A DNA stretch of 64,000 nucleotides from Glaciecola sp049650345 (GCA_049650345.1 JBARZY010000123.1:1-64000), one strand, 5' to 3'; counted from the first letter of the stretch, positions 1 to 8,666 are shown. The notes: generated by a model not told the origin, from the sequence alone. Program-made: numbers and translations.

Positions 1-91
1 CTTCTAGCAAGCTAGAAATGTTACCGTTCGACTTGCATGTGTTAGGCCTGCCGCCAGCGTTCAATCTGAGCCATGATCAAACTCTTCAATT
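1..91 (-). rRNA. rrs: 16S rRNA, 5' end only (runs off the left edge)
   Basis: The reverse complement begins with the universal 16S start, including AGAGTTTGATCATGGCTCAG at about 66-85, followed by the conserved helix leading to the V1 region. Only about the first 90 nucleotides of the gene are inside the window. The V1 hairpin (CTAGCTTGCTAG) resembles that of Alteromonas and relatives. The mature 5' end is placed near position 91 by analogy with E. coli. Promoters and a boxA element lie to the right, so transcription runs leftwards out of the window. Confidence 0.97.
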
Positions 92-205
92 GAATACTAA
101 TCGTGCTTTCAAATATACAAAGTAAACACTGCATAAAATCAAGCTAAATAAATTTTTGTTGTAGACACTCTTAATGAGTACCCACACAGATTGTCTTGCT
201 ACTAA

Positions 206-218
206 TTGTTAAAGAACG
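206..218 (-). promoter_or_regulatory. boxA antitermination element of the rRNA leader
   Basis: On the minus strand the leader reads CGTTCTTTAACAA, a close match to the rRNA boxA (TGCTCTTTAACAA), about 115 nt before the 16S start. This is the known binding site for NusB/NusE in rRNA antitermination. Position between the proximal promoter and 16S fits. Confidence 0.8.
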
Positions 219-277
219 GTGCTAGTAGGCGTTAGCCTTGCTAGCTGCTTTAGGCTACTGCCTGAAGCGGGATGCGA

Positions 278-305
278 ATAATACGCTGTTCACATCGTAA
301 GTCAA
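278..305 (-). promoter_or_regulatory. rRNA promoter, proximal (P2-like)
   Basis: Minus-strand -35 TTGACT (300-305) and -10 TATTAT (278-283) with a 16-bp spacer, pointing into the 16S leader. The sequence is seen directly; the assignment as the proximal rrn promoter is inferred from position. Confidence 0.75.
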
Positions 306-451
306 GTGTTTTTTGATAAAAGTTGTAATTAATGTTGCTTACCGTTTTTATCAATTTGCGTCATGGTTATGACACCTCACTTAACGGCTTCTTGGCACCT
401 CAACGCGGCTTGTTTAAAGGCCTTGCTGATGTCTCCTTGAAGCGAGCGCGC

Positions 452-479
452 ATTCTACATGCATATCAGTTTGGGTCAA
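452..479 (-). promoter_or_regulatory. rRNA promoter, distal (P1-like)
   Basis: Minus-strand -35 TTGACC (474-479) and -10 TAGAAT (452-457) with a 16-bp spacer. The -10 is followed by a GC-rich discriminator (GCGCGCTCGC), typical of growth-rate and ppGpp controlled rRNA promoters, and preceded by an A/T-rich tract at about 480-510 that could serve as an UP element. Confidence 0.75.
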
Positions 480-683
480 CACCTTTTTTAGAAAAAGGGC
501 AAAAAAGGTGTTCTTATGCTTATATTTTGTTCAAGACGCTAAAAGTTGTACTTTCCACGAGCTTAATACATTATGTAGTGGCTATAAATACAAAGTTAAA
601 CTAGCTATATTTTTATTACGCTTTAATATAGCTTTGTAAGTTACATTCTTATAACACCTAATAATTATAAAAAGGTTCATTTT

Positions 684-1181
684 ATGTTGAATTTAAAAGC
701 GGGTGCTGCGTTATTAGTAACGCTCATTCTCAGCGTTGTTGCTTTTGTTGTGGCGAAACAACTTCTTCCAGACTCTACAACTATTATAGTGCTACTGTTA
801 CCCAGTATCTTTTGTGTGCTCACCACCATATCATTGTTGGTCGTATCTAATATAATAAATGCTGCACCTAGTACAGTAACTGAAACACCAAAAAGCAAGC
901 CAACAGCTAGCCCAAAACCAGTAACTGGAGACATTGCTACACTTTATGTTGGCAATCTGGCGTACAAAGCAAATGAAAAATTAGTCCAAGAACACTTTGA
1001 ACAGGTTGCTGCAATAAAATCTGTACGTTTAGTGAAAGATAAAAAAACTAATCGACGTAAAGGTTTTGGATTTGTTGAAGTTAGCGCTTCTGACGAAAGT
1101 AAGTTCATTAGTAAAATGAACGACACCGAGTTTATGGAGCGTAACATTATTGTTAGGCCGGCAAACGAAAAGCAGCATTAG
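684..1181 (+). CDS. Membrane-anchored RNA-binding protein (RRM domain)
   Basis: A 165-residue protein with two predicted membrane segments (about residues 7-25 and 33-55), a proline/lysine/threonine-rich linker (61-83), and one C-terminal RNA recognition motif (85-160). RNP2 is LYVGNL (87-92) and RNP1 is KGFGFVEV (126-133), both intact with the aromatic residues that stack on RNA bases. Soluble single-RRM proteins are known in bacteria; here the domain would be tethered to the inner face of the membrane if the hairpin inserts as predicted. It is a single gene followed by a strong terminator. Its RNA partner and role are unknown. Confidence 0.88.
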   Translation: MLNLKAGAALLVTLILSVVAFVVAKQLLPDSTTIIVLLLPSIFCVLTTISLLVVSNIINAAPSTVTETPKSKPTASPKPVTGDIATLYVGNLAYKANEKLVQEHFEQVAAIKSVRLVKDKKTNRRKGFGFVEVSASDESKFISKMNDTEFMERNIIVRPANEKQH

Positions 1182-1192
1182 TAAAATATCGT

Positions 1193-1235
1193 GCATTAAA
1201 AAAGCTCGAACATAATTGTCGAGCTTTTTTAATGC
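1193..1235 (+). terminator. Intrinsic terminator after the RRM gene
   Basis: Perfect 17-bp inverted repeat (GCATTAAAAAAGCTCGA and its complement) around a 9-nt loop, with a T-run inside the right arm. It is A/T symmetrical and could stop transcription from both sides. Confidence 0.85.
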
Positions 1236-1279
1236 GTGAAAATCTTAGTCTGTGATTATCAAGTTGCTGTGTAGAGTAA

Positions 1280-2443
1280 TTATGTACTCAAATTTTTATT
1301 AAATGCATGAAACCGATTTATTGCTTGTAACAAATCTGGTACTTGTACATCTTTCATCTGGTTAACAATACCATTGATGATTTGATTGAAATCTTTCTCT
1401 TCACTTAAGGTTGCCTTACTCGATTCAATCACATCAAGGTATTTGTTTAAATACTCAGCCACCGCCTTGGGCGCGGAATTATCAGCCAATACACTGGCAT
1501 TCATATGTTGAATCTCGTCATAAGCAAGAGCAGATTGCCCTACCTCAGCATTTTGTAACTGTCTTGCCAATAAGGTTATTTCTTTATTTGTATAACCTTG
1601 CTCTACCGCTTTATTGTAAGAAGATTCAATATCACCTCTATAGAAGGTATTTGCAAGGCTATCCACTTTGTTTAATAGATCGGCTATTTCACCACTGCTC
1701 GTTGTTGTACCCGTAACCGCAAATGAAATGTTAGACGCATTCGTTGTATAAACCGATCGTCCATTGTTGCTACCTTGTGCCTGAGACGTAAAGGCAGAGG
1801 AATTAAAATCGATGCTAGTTTGACTGTTGTTAACCGAGGTCACATTTACTACGCCAAAGCCATAACGATTGCTTTCTTTATTCGCTTCTATGGTGGCAGC
1901 ATATTCAGTTGGGTTTGCGGGTAATTCTCGAATACCGCCTAGTATGGCATCACGAGTTTTATCAATGGTAGCGTATATTTCATCATCGGCAATACCTACT
2001 AACTCTAACTTTGCTTGATCTATACCTACCTCGACACCAATAACAGCTTGGTCTTTAAAATAACTGAGCTGATCTTCAGTTACCCCATTTGCAGCCATAT
2101 TTGATAGTGCCTTGCTGACAAAACCCACTACATTTTGTTTTACAGTATCAATACTGAAGATTGCCGCATCGTTATCGTTTGCAGACTCGAACTTGTCACT
2201 TAGCGTACGACTGTTTACCGAGCCGCCTTGGTCAGAAATAGACTGACCAACACCTTTATTAATAGACATGCTTAACACTTTAGCCACAACAGCATCGTTA
2301 GCTGCTGACGCGCTATAGCGGTCGTTGCTAATTGCCTGTGTTGCCGTAGGTTGTGCTCGTTCTACCTTACTGGTAGCCTCATCGGTAGGAACGGGTTTAC
2401 TCGTGTTCACCGATATATTAGCTGGAGCTTGTACTGTGTTCAT
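1280..2443 (-). CDS. DUF5610 domain-containing protein
   Basis: A 387-residue protein with no signal peptide or membrane segment and a Ser/Thr/Asn-rich, disordered-looking N-terminus (residues 1-50). The region around residues 50-155 carries the DUF5610-like pattern (a VVGFVSKAL stretch followed by FKDQAVIGVEVGIDQAKLEL). The start was moved to the internal ATG at 2443, which has a GAGG Shine-Dalgarno about 11 bases upstream; the longer frame starts in a poor context. Function of the family is unknown. It stands alone, divergent from trmA. The family assignment is by eye and moderately sure. Confidence 0.75.
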   Translation of the reverse strand: MNTVQAPANISVNTSKPVPTDEATSKVERAQPTATQAISNDRYSASAANDAVVAKVLSMSINKGVGQSISDQGGSVNSRTLSDKFESANDNDAAIFSIDTVKQNVVGFVSKALSNMAANGVTEDQLSYFKDQAVIGVEVGIDQAKLELVGIADDEIYATIDKTRDAILGGIRELPANPTEYAATIEANKESNRYGFGVVNVTSVNNSQTSIDFNSSAFTSQAQGSNNGRSVYTTNASNISFAVTGTTTSSGEIADLLNKVDSLANTFYRGDIESSYNKAVEQGYTNKEITLLARQLQNAEVGQSALAYDEIQHMNASVLADNSAPKAVAEYLNKYLDVIESSKATLSEEKDFNQIINGIVNQMKDVQVPDLLQAINRFHAFNKNLST

Positions 2444-2555
2444 AAAAAGATACCTCACTATCCTCACCTGATTTATCGGCCAGTACTGACACAAACTTTA
2501 ATAAAGAGTTGGTATATTTTTAATAAGCGTTAGAATCACGCTGTTTTTTATTTAT

Positions 2556-3740
2556 ATGGGTTGCGACATGTCATCTAATACTAGTAGTCAAACTACTGAT
2601 ACTGCAGTTAAAAAATCTACTTCACACATAGCTAACATGAGTTATGACGACCAGTTAACATATAAACAAGATAAACTAAACTTATTACTCTCACCCTTCT
2701 TTTCAGATGAGTTGAGTGTTTTTTCTTCACCGGAAACACATTACAGAATGCGCGCTGAGTTTCGCGTTTGGCATGAAGGTGATGACACGTTCCATATAAT
2801 GTTCAATCAACACACAAAAGAAAAATACCGCGTTGATCAACTTCCTGCAGCGAGCATACTGATAAATGAAGCCATGCAGTGCGTGATTCAACAAGTTACT
2901 GCTAGGCCTGAATTAAGAACGAAGTTATTTCAAATTGACTATCTTTCGTCAACCAGTAACGAATTGGTCATTAGTATGCTTTACCACCGGCAGCTTGAAC
3001 AGGCATGGTTAAATGAGGCCGAAGCCCTGCAGCAATATTTAGTTGATGCGCTAGCAACAAAGCTAGGCACACTGTGCGTGGTTAATATTATTGGTAGGGC
3101 CCGAAAACTCAAACATGTCCTAGGCGCTGACTACGTTAACGAAACATTAACCATTGATAATAAAGCATACGTATTTAAGCAAATCGAAAATAGCTTTACC
3201 CAGCCAAACGCAAAGATAAATGTAGATATGATTGAGTGGGTGATCCAAAACGCAGCCGAGCCAAAATCTGACTTACTAGAACTTTACTGTGGTGCGGGCA
3301 ACTTTTCAGTTCCTCTTAGTGATTGCTTTAATGCTGTGCTTGCAACTGAAATTTCAAAGACTTCGGTTAATGCGGCTCAGGACAATATACGAAATAACCA
3401 CGTAGACAATTTACATATTGCACGACTATCTAGCGAAGAATTTGTAGAAGCTTATGTAGAAGGAAGAAAATTTAATCGCCTCGCAAACATTGATCTAAGT
3501 GCGTACAACTTTACTACCGTTTTGGTTGATCCACCTCGCGCAGGCATTGACGACAATACGTTAGCATTAATGGCAAGGTTCGAAACCATTATCTATATTT
3601 CTTGTAATCCAAATACTTTGGTTGATAACTTACACGTACTGGCAAAAACCCATGAGGTGAAACAAGCAGCCCTGTTTGACCAGTTCCCATTTACCGAACA
3701 CATGGAGTCAGGTGTTATTTTGCAACGCAAATCGCAGTAA
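2556..3740 (+). CDS. trmA: tRNA (uracil(54)-C5)-methyltransferase TrmA
   Basis: SAM-dependent enzyme that makes ribothymidine at position 54 in the T-loop of tRNA. Seen: the SAM-binding motif LELYCGAGNFSVPL (about residue 244), VDPPRAGID (about 325), the catalytic cysteine in YISCNPNTL (about residue 350), and the general-base glutamate in FTEHMESG near the C-terminus. Family members are about 366 residues; this frame is 394, with a Ser/Thr-rich N-terminal extension. The conserved part begins near the internal ATG at 2637, and no start has a good Shine-Dalgarno, so the N-terminus is uncertain. It converges on fabR, as part of the conserved trmA-fabR-sthA neighbourhood. Confidence 0.95.
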   Translation: MGCDMSSNTSSQTTDTAVKKSTSHIANMSYDDQLTYKQDKLNLLLSPFFSDELSVFSSPETHYRMRAEFRVWHEGDDTFHIMFNQHTKEKYRVDQLPAASILINEAMQCVIQQVTARPELRTKLFQIDYLSSTSNELVISMLYHRQLEQAWLNEAEALQQYLVDALATKLGTLCVVNIIGRARKLKHVLGADYVNETLTIDNKAYVFKQIENSFTQPNAKINVDMIEWVIQNAAEPKSDLLELYCGAGNFSVPLSDCFNAVLATEISKTSVNAAQDNIRNNHVDNLHIARLSSEEFVEAYVEGRKFNRLANIDLSAYNFTTVLVDPPRAGIDDNTLALMARFETIIYISCNPNTLVDNLHVLAKTHEVKQAALFDQFPFTEHMESGVILQRKSQ

Positions 3741-3751
3741 CAAACACGCCG

Positions 3752-4357
3752 TTATGGTTTAGATATGGCAAAAGTTGCGGCACCACTTTGAATAAAGCGC
3801 AATTGAATTTTAACCCGCTCGGCAATTTGGGCCACGTTAGCGGCGTCGGCATCAATGGCTTCTGCACCTGCGCTAAACACTAATTTAACCATGGCTTCGG
3901 CTTGCAGATTGGCAACGGTCATGGGTATTTCGAGCCGCGCTACAATATAATCACTAAGCTCTTCAGTAAAATGCTGTATTTCACGCATCACAGCAGCTCT
4001 AAATGAAGCCGACGTGCCGGTGTGCTCCCTTAACAGCAACCTAAACACATTTCTATTTTGCAGAACAAACTCCATAAATGTGTCAACCGAAATATCAATA
4101 ATACTACCACCACACTCTAACCGAAGCCTTGCTTGACGCATTAATTGCCTTAATGCTAAGCCAGACTCATCAACCAAGGTAAGACCTAGCTCATCAATAT
4201 CAGAAAAGTGCCGATAGAAAGATGTTGGAGCAATGTTAGCTGCGCGCGCAACTTCACGCAGACTGATAGACGTAAAACTCTTGTTTTCGTCGAGGAGCGT
4301 AAAAGCTGCGTTGATGATGCGTTGACGAGTTTGCTGTTTTTGTTGTTGGCGATTCAT
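3752..4357 (-). CDS. fabR: Transcriptional repressor FabR (TetR family)
   Basis: Repressor of unsaturated fatty-acid synthesis that senses the acyl-ACP/acyl-CoA pool. The 201-residue protein has an N-terminal TetR helix-turn-helix with the FabR-specific stretches SLREVARAANIAPTSFYRHF and DELGLTLVDESG, followed by LRQLMRQAR and FRLLLREHTGTSASFRAAV, nearly as in E. coli FabR. The ATG at 4357 gives the family-like N-terminus (MNRQQQKQQTR); in-frame ATGs 18 and 36 bases upstream are possible. It is divergent from a desaturase with a FabR-type palindrome between them, so it probably controls that gene and perhaps itself. Confidence 0.95.
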   Translation of the reverse strand: MNRQQQKQQTRQRIINAAFTLLDENKSFTSISLREVARAANIAPTSFYRHFSDIDELGLTLVDESGLALRQLMRQARLRLECGGSIIDISVDTFMEFVLQNRNVFRLLLREHTGTSASFRAAVMREIQHFTEELSDYIVARLEIPMTVANLQAEAMVKLVFSAGAEAIDADAANVAQIAERVKIQLRFIQSGAATFAISKP

Positions 4358-4430
4358 TTGTGAATGTTTACACATTTGTTTAAGTGTCTGCAATAAAATT
4401 CTTGCACTTCATTAAGCTAAAAGTTAAATT

Positions 4431-4448
4431 AGCGCACAGTTGTACGCT
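4431..4448 (+). promoter_or_regulatory. FabR-type operator in front of the desaturase
   Basis: AGCGCACAGTTGTACGCT is an 18-bp imperfect palindrome that matches the FabR half-site pattern as I recall it (AGCGTACA-N2-TGTACGCT) with one mismatch in the left half. It lies 34 bp before the desaturase start and 74 bp before fabR, in the divergent promoter region. The match is seen; binding is inferred. Confidence 0.75.
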
Positions 4449-4481
4449 GAAATTTTGTTTTTTTGTAGTGAGTAGATTGTT

Positions 4482-5615
4482 TTGAAAAAGCCCCCTCTAA
4501 TTCCGCTGAATATATCTGTATTCGTTGTAACCACAACCATCGCTCTTGTTGGCGTGCCACTTTGGGCAATAAATGCAGGTATAGGATGGACAGAAGTTAT
4601 CACTGCGATAGTGTTGTTTTTCTTTACTGGCATGTCAATTACCGCCGGTTACCATCGATTGTGGTCTCATAAAACCTACGAAGCACATCCGATTGTAAGA
4701 GCTGTGTTAGCTGTTGGTGGTGCAATGGCAGTGCAAAATAGTATTTTACATTGGTGTAGCGACCACCGTGTGCATCATCGCCATGTTGATGAAAATGATG
4801 TTGACCCATATTCTGCAAAGCGCGGCTTTTGGTTTTCTCACATTGGGTGGATGCTGCGAGAATACCAAGCGCAGCGCTACAGCGACTACTCTAACTGCAG
4901 AGACCTACAAAAAGACAAAATTGTTATGTGGCAACACAATTATTACGTGCCTATTTTGTTGATCTCTAATTTTGGTATTACCGGCTTTCTAGGTTGGCTA
5001 AATGGCGACATTATTGGCATGATTTTGGTTGCCGGCGTAGCGCGATTAGTGGCGGTTCACCACGTCACATTTTTTATAAATTCGCTGGCGCACATATGGG
5101 GCAAGCGCCCTTACACCGACGCTAACACTGCCCGTGACAACGGTATACTTGCTTTTTTCACGTTTGGTGAGGGCTATCATAACTACCACCACATTTTTGA
5201 ATACGATTATCGAAATGGTATTCATTGGTGGCAATACGATCCCACTAAATGGTTAATCAAGGGCTTGTCATGGTTAAAACTTACCTCAAAGTTACGCACG
5301 ACACCTGAAGAGCGAATTGAAAAAGCGCGTTTACAAATGCAGCTTAAGTACGCAAAGACCAACTTGGTTAATTTACCTAATGCCGACGAAGTAGCCCATA
5401 AAATACAGGCTGAATACGATGTGTTAGTGGCGAAAATGACTGAATACTATAAAACGAAAAAAGCGGTAATGGCGATGAAAAAGCAAAAGTTACAGGCGTC
5501 ATATGAAAGTTTAGAGCTAGATTTTAAGTATAAAGAGCTGCAACAATCATTAAAGTTACAAAAAGAAAAGTGGCAATCGCTTTACTCTTACTATCTTGAG
5601 CCGATAAGTGCATAA
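4482..5615 (+). CDS. Membrane fatty-acid desaturase (acyl-CoA/acyl-lipid delta-9 type)
   Basis: Di-iron, oxygen-dependent enzyme that introduces a double bond into saturated acyl chains. The three histidine boxes are present: HRLWSH (58-63), HRVHH (95-99) and HNYHH (233-237), with hydrophobic segments near residues 12-30, 36-54 and 155-185. The last 100 residues are lysine/glutamine-rich and look like a coiled coil, an addition beyond the catalytic core. The start is TTG at 4482, since no ATG precedes the first histidine box. It sits between fabR and sthA, where E. coli has yijD, and is preceded by a FabR-type operator, pointing to control of membrane unsaturation. Confidence 0.93.
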   Translation: MKKPPLIPLNISVFVVTTTIALVGVPLWAINAGIGWTEVITAIVLFFFTGMSITAGYHRLWSHKTYEAHPIVRAVLAVGGAMAVQNSILHWCSDHRVHHRHVDENDVDPYSAKRGFWFSHIGWMLREYQAQRYSDYSNCRDLQKDKIVMWQHNYYVPILLISNFGITGFLGWLNGDIIGMILVAGVARLVAVHHVTFFINSLAHIWGKRPYTDANTARDNGILAFFTFGEGYHNYHHIFEYDYRNGIHWWQYDPTKWLIKGLSWLKLTSKLRTTPEERIEKARLQMQLKYAKTNLVNLPNADEVAHKIQAEYDVLVAKMTEYYKTKKAVMAMKKQKLQASYESLELDFKYKELQQSLKLQKEKWQSLYSYYLEPISA

Positions 5616-5630
5616 TAGCACTCAGTTATT

Positions 5631-5664
5631 TACAAAAAGGATGCGCTAAGCATCCTTTTTTGTA
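5631..5664 (+). terminator. Intrinsic terminator between the desaturase and sthA
   Basis: TACAAAAAGGATGC and its complement enclose a short loop and end in a T-run. It overlaps the first possible ATG of the sthA frame, which argues for the downstream start of sthA. Confidence 0.85.
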
Positions 5665-5714
5665 TGAGCCCACAACTGTTACCACATAACCAGAAAAGCC
5701 GAGCGGAGATATCT

Positions 5715-7130
5715 ATGCCACATAGAAAGAAGAAAAATGTATTTGACTATGATGCTGTCATTATAGGCACAGGTCCTGCCGGTGAAGGCGTGGCAATGCA
5801 GCTCGCCAAAGCAGGTAAAAAAGTGGGCGTAGTAGAACGTTATAGCTCGGTAGGTGGCGGTTGTACTCACTGGGGAACTATTCCTTCAAAAGCACTCCGG
5901 CATTCTGTGAGTCGATTAGTGGAATACAATTCAAACCCCTTGTTTGCTGATAACAACAGCTCAAGAAGCTTGAAGTTCGTGGATATCATGAAGCACGCTA
6001 GCGGTGTGGTAAGAAAACAATCAAACTTAAGAGCATCATTCTACGACCGCAACGACGTGCATGTAATTACAGGTATTGCCAGCTTTATTGATAAGCACAC
6101 CATAAATATTCAAAAACCCGATGGCTCTATTGACGAATTACGCACAAAGCAAGTGGTTTTAGCAACCGGTTCAAGGCCATATACACCTAAAGACATTGAT
6201 TTTAATCATCCACGTATTTTTAATAGTGACACAATTTTGTCGATGGATTTTCAACCTAAAACAATCATTGTGTACGGCGCAGGGGTTATTGGCAGCGAAT
6301 ACGCATCAATATTTAGAGGCCTAGGTATAAAGGTTGATTTGGTAAACATGCGCGATCGCTTGCTATCATTTCTTGATGCTGAAATATCAGATGCCCTAAG
6401 TTATCACTTATGGAATTCTGGCGTGGTCATTAGGCACAATGAAGAATATGAAAGTGTAGAAGGTTTTGACGACTGCGTAGTAATGAACCTTAAGTCGGGT
6501 AAAAAAATGAAAGCCGATTGTATGCTATTTGCAAATGGTAGAACCGGTAATACCGATATGCTTGAGTTAAAAAATACCGAATTAAAAGCCGATGGCCGAG
6601 GCTTGTTAAAAGTTAATCAAAACTATCGCACTCAAGAAGAAAACATATACGCGGTGGGTGATGTAGTAGGTTATCCTAGCTTAGCTTCTGCGGCCTATAA
6701 CCAAGGCCGGTTCGCAGCCGAAGCTATGCTAAACGGTGAATGTCATAAAACGCTTATTGAAGACATTCCTACCGGTATTTACACCATTCCTGAAATTAGT
6801 TCAGTGGGTAAGAATGAACAAGAATTAACCGCAGCTAAAGTGCCATATGAAGTGGGTAGAGCACAATTTAAACACCTAGCACGTGCGCAAATTGCAGATA
6901 CTAACGTAGGCAGTTTGAAGTTGTTGTTTCATCGCGATACAAAGCAGCTTTTAGGCATACATTGTTTTGGTGAGCGTGCATCTGAAATTGTTCACATTGG
7001 GCAAGCGGTGATGCAGCAAGAAGGTGATGCCAACACCATTGAGTATTTTGTGAATACTACCTTTAATTATCCTACTATGGCCGAAGCCTATAGAGTAGCT
7101 GCATTAAATGGCCTAAATCGCGTATTTTAG
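5715..7130 (+). CDS. sthA: Soluble pyridine nucleotide transhydrogenase SthA
   Basis: FAD-dependent cytoplasmic enzyme that exchanges reducing equivalents between NADPH and NAD+. The protein is 471 residues (E. coli SthA is 466). Visible are the FAD-binding GTGPAGEG near the N-terminus, GGGCTHWGTIPSKAL with only one of the two redox cysteines found in lipoamide dehydrogenases (as expected for SthA), the NAD-binding YGAGVIGSEYASIF, and the FAD-contact AVGDVVGYPSLASAA. The ATG at 5715 was chosen because GGAG lies 8 bases upstream and the earlier ATG overlaps a terminator. It is next to fabR as in enterobacteria. Confidence 0.96.
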   Translation: MPHRKKKNVFDYDAVIIGTGPAGEGVAMQLAKAGKKVGVVERYSSVGGGCTHWGTIPSKALRHSVSRLVEYNSNPLFADNNSSRSLKFVDIMKHASGVVRKQSNLRASFYDRNDVHVITGIASFIDKHTINIQKPDGSIDELRTKQVVLATGSRPYTPKDIDFNHPRIFNSDTILSMDFQPKTIIVYGAGVIGSEYASIFRGLGIKVDLVNMRDRLLSFLDAEISDALSYHLWNSGVVIRHNEEYESVEGFDDCVVMNLKSGKKMKADCMLFANGRTGNTDMLELKNTELKADGRGLLKVNQNYRTQEENIYAVGDVVGYPSLASAAYNQGRFAAEAMLNGECHKTLIEDIPTGIYTIPEISSVGKNEQELTAAKVPYEVGRAQFKHLARAQIADTNVGSLKLLFHRDTKQLLGIHCFGERASEIVHIGQAVMQQEGDANTIEYFVNTTFNYPTMAEAYRVAALNGLNRVF

Positions 7131-7147
7131 GCTATTTTTTATACTAG

Positions 7148-8449
7148 TTAGTTACAAAGCTCGTACAATCCTACAATAGACTGGTCGGCCGATACCACAT
7201 CACGAGTGTGCTTGCATAGGTGATGTTGGCCTACGTATTGATAAGTTTGATATGACATATTAACCACATTTTTTTGGCCTAATCTGTGTAAGCGATAAGC
7301 TAGGTCAACATTTTCTCCCCACAATGAATATACTAAGGTGTGATCGTTAGTAAGCCCGGCTGTTGCCGCGCCCGAATGAATTCCCAAGCTCACATCAATA
7401 TGTGGATAACGCGCTGCAATTGTCAAAAATCGAATCGCCAATTTAAGTAATTGATTGGCATGGTGGCTTCCGTCATTATGTTTGTTATAGCGAGTCACGC
7501 CTGAGGAAACAAAGTATGCAGATTTGACTGTGTCTATTTTATCTAAACCCATGTCGTACACTGCGTTATCAAAATCTCCATATAGATTATTTAGATCGGC
7601 TAACACCTGCAGTTCGGTTTGTGTTTTTATCAGTTCAGAAACACTAGAAGTACTTACATATAACATGCTGCATTCAGGTATTGCTTTAGCGACCATTCGC
7701 TGTTTTGCCTGAGTTTGCAAATAGCTATCGTGTTTGTTTTTATGAGTAGCAATAAAAACGTCTTTTAATCGCCTATCAACAAAGGTAATTTTACGATCGT
7801 AACTGAACTCTGCGCGAGAAAAGAATACAAATAAACAGGTACATATGAATGCCGAGGTCCACGTAAAATAGCCAGCCATAATATGCTGTTTTTCGGGAAC
7901 CGATAGGATGGGGGTAAAGTTAGATAAATGAACTCCCAGAAAACACACTAGCATGGTAAAAGTCACGCCAAGCCTTATGCCCGGTTTTACTTTACCTAAC
8001 ACAATATATAGACATACCGCTAATGTGAGAAAAAATGCATGTACACTTCCGCTATTCGCTAAACCTGGCCCTGAGGCCACAATTGCTACTACAAAAAGCC
8101 AAAAAACAATGCCACATGTCATGAGGCTCAGTGCTTTGTAGTATTCCCCTCGCATGCTAACGTTTTGTGTCATAGCTGCATAAACAATAAATGAAAAGCT
8201 AATGACTGCCATAGGCCAACTGCCTAGTACAATCCAAACAGCGCCCCATACAAGGCCATTGACTGCTACCATCAAGTTACCTAACGCAATAAACCGAGCC
8301 AATATTCGAATATGAGACTGTCCCAAATCGGGCATATTCGCGAATACGTGTTTGGCAACCGATGGCGTTTCTGCAGACGTACTTACCGTAGTGCGCAAGA
8401 CTGGAGGTTCATAAGACCTGGGATTGTTTTGATTACTCGAATACGACAT
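7148..8449 (-). CDS. Class III nucleotidyl cyclase homologue, probably degenerate, with membrane domain
   Basis: A 433-residue protein with about six membrane segments (residues 50-210), a linker, and a C-terminal class III cyclase-homology domain (about 250-425). Recognisable landmarks are KIDT (304-307), GIHSGAATAGL (356-366) and WGENVDLAYRL (377-387). Aligned by eye to active cyclases, both metal-binding aspartates are replaced by serine (S266, S310), the base-recognition aspartate is serine (S375) and the transition-state asparagine is aspartate (D382); only the substrate lysine (K304) and arginine (R386) remain. It is therefore likely a regulatory or signal-binding pseudo-cyclase rather than a cAMP producer. 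It converges on sthA and stands alone. Confidence 0.8.
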   Translation of the reverse strand: MSYSSNQNNPRSYEPPVLRTTVSTSAETPSVAKHVFANMPDLGQSHIRILARFIALGNLMVAVNGLVWGAVWIVLGSWPMAVISFSFIVYAAMTQNVSMRGEYYKALSLMTCGIVFWLFVVAIVASGPGLANSGSVHAFFLTLAVCLYIVLGKVKPGIRLGVTFTMLVCFLGVHLSNFTPILSVPEKQHIMAGYFTWTSAFICTCLFVFFSRAEFSYDRKITFVDRRLKDVFIATHKNKHDSYLQTQAKQRMVAKAIPECSMLYVSTSSVSELIKTQTELQVLADLNNLYGDFDNAVYDMGLDKIDTVKSAYFVSSGVTRYNKHNDGSHHANQLLKLAIRFLTIAARYPHIDVSLGIHSGAATAGLTNDHTLVYSLWGENVDLAYRLHRLGQKNVVNMSYQTYQYVGQHHLCKHTRDVVSADQSIVGLYELCN

Positions 8450-8666
8450 GAGTAAAGATCCAAAATTTAAAATAAAATTAGGGTTAGGTAAATAACCACG
8501 CTAAGGGCTAGAGTATACCAAGTAAACGCATAAAGAGGCGAGTACATTACAGTGTTAGCAATAAGACAAGAATAGTCTCGTATTACATTAAAGGTTGAGC
8601 GGGCTGGTTGGGCGATGTAATATTGCGCCATTATTGCATAGCAGATTTTTTGAGGTAAATAGTCGC

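Larger units (their letters stand above)
92..683. other. Non-coding region: rRNA leader and promoters
   Basis: This stretch holds the 16S leader, boxA and two tandem rRNA promoters reading left, then about 200 bases upstream of the next plus-strand gene. The 90-codon open frame at 332-604 runs across the distal promoter and has no family resemblance, so it is not called. Nothing else was recognised. Confidence 0.7.

Noticed and set aside
332..604. 90-codon open frame upstream of the RRM gene
   Set aside because: It runs across the distal rRNA promoter, has no family resemblance and no Shine-Dalgarno.
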